Positions 41,547 to 45,066 of a DNA stretch of 45,066 bases are shown here, piece by piece. Position 1 is the stretch's first letter; each line of letters starts with the position of its first letter. The translations under genes and the position numbers were made by a program. The notes under the pieces were generated by a model. The model saw only the letters and a list, made by a program, of their open reading frames with translations. It had not been told where the DNA came from and searched no databases. Origin of the DNA: Bacteroidales bacterium (lineage in GTDB: Bacteria; Bacteroidota; Bacteroidia; Bacteroidales; Marinilabiliaceae); contig DUOK01000289.1 in assembly GCA_012838865.1 (NCBI GenBank), positions 1 to 45,066 of the forward strand, written 5' to 3'.

Positions 41547-42416
41547 ATGAGCAAGAATCACAGCGAAACCGCCATAATCCGCATTCATTGCCCCGACCAG
41601 CGGGGCATTGTGGCACGGGTAACCGATTTTATCCACCGAAACAACGGCAACATTGTTGCCCTTGACCAGCATACCGACCGCGATGAAGGGCGCTTTTTTA
41701 TGCGTGTAGAATGGGAACTGCAGAACTTTGAGCTGGAGCGTGACCAAATTGAGCCGGCCTTTGAGTTTGCCATTGCCACGCCCTGTAAAATGAAGTGGAA
41801 GCTGCATTTTTCGGACCACATCCCGCGCATGGCCCTGTTTGTGAGTAAAATGTCGCATTGTCTCTACGATTTACTGGCCCGCTACCAGAGTGGAGAAATG
41901 CGGGTAGAAATTCCGCTCATCATCAGCAACCACAAAGATATGGAAGGAGTGGCGGCCAACTTTGGCATCCCTTACTTCCACCTTCCCATCACTGCGGAAA
42001 CCAAGGCGGCACAGGAGGCCAAAGAACTGGAGTTGTTGAAAGAACACCGGGTTGACTTTATTGTGTTGGCCCGCTACATGCAAATCCTATCGCAGTCTTT
42101 TGTCGACCATTTTCCCGAGCGGGTCATCAACATTCACCATTCTTTTTTACCCGCCTTCATTGGCGCCAAGCCCTATCATGCAGCCCATGCCAGAGGGGTT
42201 AAAATCATTGGTGCCACCAGTCACTATGTGACGACCGACCTGGATGCGGGCCCCATCATCGAACAGGATGTGGCGCGCATTTCGCACCACGACAATGTGG
42301 AGCGCCTGATTCAAAAGGGGCGGGACATCGAAAAAATTGTACTATCGCGTGCGGTGATGGCGCACATCGACCGCAAAACACTGGTTTACAAAAACAAAAC
42401 CGTCGTATTTCAATAA
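41547..42416 (+). CDS. purU: formyltetrahydrofolate deformylase
   Basis: Hydrolyses 10-formyl-THF to formate and THF, balancing one-carbon pools; cytoplasmic. The 289-residue protein has an N-terminal ACT domain (RIHCPDQRGIVARVTDFIHR) and a C-terminal formyltransferase fold (about 90-289) with the catalytic His in VINIHHSFLPAF and Asp in TTDLDAGPIIEQD. Together these define PurU rather than PurN or Fmt. I chose the ATG at 41547; an in-frame TTG at 41535 is less likely. It ends 3 bp before hisH, so the folate gene is coupled to the his genes. Confidence 0.95.
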   Translation: MSKNHSETAIIRIHCPDQRGIVARVTDFIHRNNGNIVALDQHTDRDEGRFFMRVEWELQNFELERDQIEPAFEFAIATPCKMKWKLHFSDHIPRMALFVSKMSHCLYDLLARYQSGEMRVEIPLIISNHKDMEGVAANFGIPYFHLPITAETKAAQEAKELELLKEHRVDFIVLARYMQILSQSFVDHFPERVINIHHSFLPAFIGAKPYHAAHARGVKIIGATSHYVTTDLDAGPIIEQDVARISHHDNVERLIQKGRDIEKIVLSRAVMAHIDRKTLVYKNKTVVFQ

Positions 42417-42419
42417 CAA

Positions 42420-43028
42420 ATGGCGCAACCCGAAATTGTCATCATAAAATACAACGCCGGTAACATTCGCTCGGTCAACAACGCCCTGATTCAATTGGGT
42501 TATCGGGCTGAAATAACTGCGGACCCGGAAAAAATAAGTCGCGCCGATAAGGTTATTTTCCCCGGCGTGGGCGAAGCCAGCACCACCATGGCCTTTTTGA
42601 AAGAAAAGGGAATGGACACCCTCATCCAGGGACTCACCCAACCCGTACTGGGGGTTTGTTTGGGCATGCAGCTCATGGGCAGTCACAGTGAAGAAGGGTC
42701 GGTTGACTGTCTGGGCATCTTTGACGCGCCCATTCGCAAATTTGTTCTGCCCCGGCCCAACCCCGACAATCTTAAGATTCCACACATGGGCTGGAACCAA
42801 ATCAGCGATTTGAAAAGCGATTTGTTCGACCAAAGCATGGAAGGCGCTTACGTATATTTTGTGCACAGTTACTATGCGGCCCTGGGGCCGCATACCGCTG
42901 CCGGCACCAACTACTTCCTGTCCTTTAGTGCTGCCCTCCAGAAAGACAATTTTTTCGCCACCCAATTTCACCCCGAGAAAAGCGGACCGGTTGGTCTGCG
43001 CATCCTGAAACGTTTTATTGAGCTGTAA
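42420..43028 (+). CDS. hisH: imidazole glycerol phosphate synthase, glutaminase subunit
   Basis: Glutaminase partner of HisF: it releases ammonia for the synthesis of imidazole glycerol phosphate and AICAR. The 202-residue protein has catalytic Cys80 in [18 protein letters not shown] and the His/Glu pair in [24 protein letters not shown] near the N-terminus is typical of HisH. It starts 3 bp after purU and ends 1 bp before hisA. Confidence 0.96.
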   Translation: MAQPEIVIIKYNAGNIRSVNNALIQLGYRAEITADPEKISRADKVIFPGVGEASTTMAFLKEKGMDTLIQGLTQPVLGVCLGMQLMGSHSEEGSVDCLGIFDAPIRKFVLPRPNPDNLKIPHMGWNQISDLKSDLFDQSMEGAYVYFVHSYYAALGPHTAAGTNYFLSFSAALQKDNFFATQFHPEKSGPVGLRILKRFIEL

Positions 43029-43029
43029 C

Positions 43030-43770
43030 ATGAGTCAGAACGCCCCAAAAATAGAACCCATACCGGCCATCGACCTGATCGATGGCAAATGCGTCCGCCT
43101 GAGCAAGGGCGATTATGCCACCAAAAAAGTGTACAACGAAGACCCGGTAGAAGTCGCCCTTGAATTTGAAAGTCATGGCATTAAAAGGCTGCATCTCGTA
43201 GATTTAGACGGAGCCAGAGCAGGACACATCATCAACCACAAAGTACTCGAACGCATCGCAGCCAAAACCGCGCTGGTGATTGATTTTGGCGGGGGACTAA
43301 AAAGCACGGACGATTTGCGCATCGCTTTTGAAAGTGGGGCGCAGATGGTAACGGGCGGAAGTATTGCCGTGAAGAACCCCGAAGAGTTCGAGGCCTGGAT
43401 TCGCCAATATGGATCGGATAAGATCATTCTGGGCTCAGATGTAAAGGACCGAAAGATTGCCATTTCGGGTTGGCTCGAGACCTCGGAGCTGGAGCTCTTT
43501 CCCTTTTTGGAGAATTACCGCTCAAAAGGCATTACGCAAACCATTTGCACCGACATCAGCAAAGACGGCATGTTGGAGGGACCGGCTACGGGACTCTATC
43601 GGGACATCCTGGCGCGCTTTCCGGACCTTTACTTGATTGCCAGTGGAGGTGTAAGTAAAATGGCAGATATCGAAGCCCTTCAGGAAGCCGGCGTACCGGC
43701 CGTTATTTTCGGAAAGGCCATATACGAGGGGCGCATTGCCCTGAAAGACCTGGAAAAATTAATGCAATAA
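43030..43770 (+). CDS. hisA: ProFAR isomerase HisA
   Basis: Amadori isomerase converting ProFAR to PRFAR; a two-fold symmetrical TIM barrel of 246 residues. The catalytic Asp lies in [19 protein letters not shown]; further conserved segments are [41 protein letters not shown] and LIASGGVS. An in-frame TTG at 43018 would overlap hisH, so the ATG at 43030 was taken (1 bp after the hisH stop). hisF follows 34 bp later. Confidence 0.96.
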   Translation: MSQNAPKIEPIPAIDLIDGKCVRLSKGDYATKKVYNEDPVEVALEFESHGIKRLHLVDLDGARAGHIINHKVLERIAAKTALVIDFGGGLKSTDDLRIAFESGAQMVTGGSIAVKNPEEFEAWIRQYGSDKIILGSDVKDRKIAISGWLETSELELFPFLENYRSKGITQTICTDISKDGMLEGPATGLYRDILARFPDLYLIASGGVSKMADIEALQEAGVPAVIFGKAIYEGRIALKDLEKLMQ

Positions 43771-43804
43771 TATAGAAGTATACAAAGCCCTTAAACCAAA
43801 GCTT

Positions 43805-44563
43805 ATGTTGGCCAAAAGAATTATCCCCTGTCTCGACATCAAAGACGGCATGACCGTAAAGGGTGTAAAGTTTGTCGAATTAAAAACCGTGGGCGACCCT
43901 GTTGAACTGGCAGCGGCCTATGCCCAACAGGGTGCAGATGAGCTGGTTTTTCTGGACATCACGGCGACCCACGAAGGGCGCAAGACCTTTGTCGACCTGG
44001 TGCACCGCATTGCCCGCCACATCAATATTCCCTTTACAGTGGGGGGAGGCATCAGCGAGCTGAGCGATGCGGAAGCCCTGCTGAATGCGGGCGCCGATAA
44101 AATCAGCATCAACTCAGCAGCCGTGCGTAATCCCCAATTGATCAACGACCTTTCGCGCCACTTTGGCAGCCAGTTTGTGGTAGTGGCCATCGACGCCAAA
44201 CAGGAAGAAGGCGCAGGAGACTGGACGGTAACGGTGAACGGGGGACGCATCTTCACGGAGAAGAAACTTTTTTCCTGGGCCAAAGAAGCAGAAGACCGGG
44301 GTGCCGGAGAAATCCTGTTTACCAGCATGGACCACGACGGGGTGAAACAGGGCTTCGCGAATGAGGCCCTGGCGCGCTTGAGCGAAGAGTTGAACATCCC
44401 CATCATTGCTTCAGGGGGAGCGGGTAACATGGAACATTTCCGCGATGCCTTTGTTCAAGGAAAGGCAGATGCCGCTCTGGCAGCGAGCGTTTTTCACTAC
44501 AACGAAATATCGGTACCCCTGCTGAAAGAGTATTTGAGTGAGCAGGGCATCCCGGTTCGCTAA
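43805..44563 (+). CDS. hisF: imidazole glycerol phosphate synthase, cyclase subunit
   Basis: Uses ammonia from HisH to convert PRFAR to imidazole glycerol phosphate and AICAR. The 252-residue TIM barrel begins [20 protein letters not shown] with the catalytic Asp, followed by [46 protein letters not shown] and [15 protein letters not shown] (second catalytic Asp), then IIASGGAGN. Relation to HisA is clear, but the motifs are those of HisF. hisIE begins 18 bp downstream. Confidence 0.97.
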   Translation: MLAKRIIPCLDIKDGMTVKGVKFVELKTVGDPVELAAAYAQQGADELVFLDITATHEGRKTFVDLVHRIARHINIPFTVGGGISELSDAEALLNAGADKISINSAAVRNPQLINDLSRHFGSQFVVVAIDAKQEEGAGDWTVTVNGGRIFTEKKLFSWAKEAEDRGAGEILFTSMDHDGVKQGFANEALARLSEELNIPIIASGGAGNMEHFRDAFVQGKADAALAASVFHYNEISVPLLKEYLSEQGIPVR

Positions 44564-44581
44564 ACTATAAAAGTCAAAATA

Positions 44582-45066
44582 ATGAATGTAGATTTCTCCA
44601 AAGCCAGTGACGGATTGGTTCCGGCCATCATACAAGACCACCTAACCGGCAAGGTGCTGATGCTGGGTTACATGAATGCCGAAGCCCTCGAAAAAACACA
44701 AAAAGAAAAACGTGTCACCTTTTTCAGTCGCTCCAAACAACGCTTATGGACGAAAGGTGAAGAGTCCGGCAATTTCCTGGAAGTGATATCTGTAGCCTCC
44801 GACTGCGACAACGACACCTTGTTGATCAAATGCCAACCCATGGGCCCCACCTGTCACACCGGGTCCGACACCTGCTGGAACGAAGTCAACCAGCAAGACG
44901 ACCTGCTGTTTTTGAAACACCTGCAGGATTTCATCGACCGTCGTAAGAAGGAGATGCCCGAAGGCTCCTACACCACTTCTTTGTTTAACAGGGGCACGCG
45001 AAAAATAACCCAGAAAGTGGGTGAAGAAGCTGTTGAGACCATCATCGGGGCAATGGCCAACGACGA
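44582..45066 (+). CDS. hisIE: bifunctional phosphoribosyl-AMP cyclohydrolase / phosphoribosyl-ATP pyrophosphatase (partial)
   Basis: Carries out the second and third steps of histidine synthesis. The visible 161 residues contain a complete HisI domain (about 1-110): LVPAIIQDHLTGKVLMLGYM, FFSRSKQRLWTKGEESGNFL, and the metal-binding Cys region GPTCHTGSDTCWN. From about residue 115 the HisE (MazG-like) domain begins, with FLKHLQDFIDRRKKEMPEGS and TRKITQKVGEEAVETIIGA. The frame is still open at the window edge, so the 3' end is missing. ATG at 44582 chosen. Fourth his gene of the cluster. Confidence 0.95.
   Translation, partial: MNVDFSKASDGLVPAIIQDHLTGKVLMLGYMNAEALEKTQKEKRVTFFSRSKQRLWTKGEESGNFLEVISVASDCDNDTLLIKCQPMGPTCHTGSDTCWNEVNQQDDLLFLKHLQDFIDRRKKEMPEGSYTTSLFNRGTRKITQKVGEEAVETIIGAMAND

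Noticed and set aside
1-45066. CRISPR arrays, tRNA/rRNA genes, IS elements, phage genes, toxin-antitoxin or defence loci
   Set aside because: No direct-repeat arrays, cloverleaf-like segments, transposase or integrase motifs, or defence domains were seen; gaps between genes are too small for most of these.

Overview
The window is a stretch of a Bacteroidota chromosome, most likely a Bacteroidia/Marinilabiliales-type organism. The evidence is gene content and order (CBS protein - nadK - DUF6089 - uppS - bamA - ompH - murI, divergent from pdxJ; DUF4783 - nadC; a Porin_10-type putative porin; an EF-G2-like EF-G paralogue) and the repeated presence of the Bacteroidota -7 promoter box TAnnTTTG, often with TTG about 20 bp upstream. 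Genus-level assignment is inference. No rRNA or tRNA gene, IS element, CRISPR array or prophage was seen. Nearly everything is coding.

Layout. 297-2531: the GTPase pair era-der. 2579-4325: a hemerythrin-like protein, a LuxR-type regulator with a degenerate receiver, and an RDD membrane protein. 4295-8554 (minus): rlmH followed by a 1251-residue NtrY-like sensor kinase. 8662-9904: DUF4783-nadC. 10017-16769: a complete tryptophan operon trpEGDCFBA, preceded by its own promoter, a Trp-Trp-Trp leader peptide and an intrinsic terminator, i.e. a classical attenuator. 16798-17819: a NYN-cold-shock fusion with its own promoter. 17887-20043 (minus): an EF-G paralogue whose catalytic His is Ala. 20274-22833: DUF190, an FtsX/LolC-type permease and a CoA-type Nudix hydrolase. 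22784-29261 (minus): MltF-like lytic transglycosylase, Porin_10 protein and the two-subunit 2-oxoacid:ferredoxin oxidoreductase korAB. 29635-30147: gamma-carbonic anhydrase. 30156-39822 (minus): envelope cluster CBS - TamA-like - nadK - DUF6089 - uppS - bamA - three ompH/skp copies - murI. 39918-41446: pdxJ and an alpha/beta hydrolase. 41547-end: purU followed by hisH, hisA, hisF and hisIE, the last running off the window.

How the genes work together. The trp block makes tryptophan from chorismate and appears to be controlled by transcription attenuation plus the LLESS feedback site in TrpE. The envelope cluster makes the undecaprenyl carrier (UppS), D-glutamate (MurI), the outer-membrane protein insertase (BamA) and its periplasmic chaperones (OmpH). 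HisH/HisF/HisA/HisIE cover the middle steps of histidine synthesis; hisGDCB are not here. KorAB, NadC and NadK supply redox metabolism.

Most interesting items: the trp attenuator, the His-less EF-G, the hemerythrin/pseudo-receiver pair (with a C9 tract in the hemerythrin gene), and the NYN-cold-shock fusion. I saw no wholly unknown multi-gene system; most of the window is conserved core genome.
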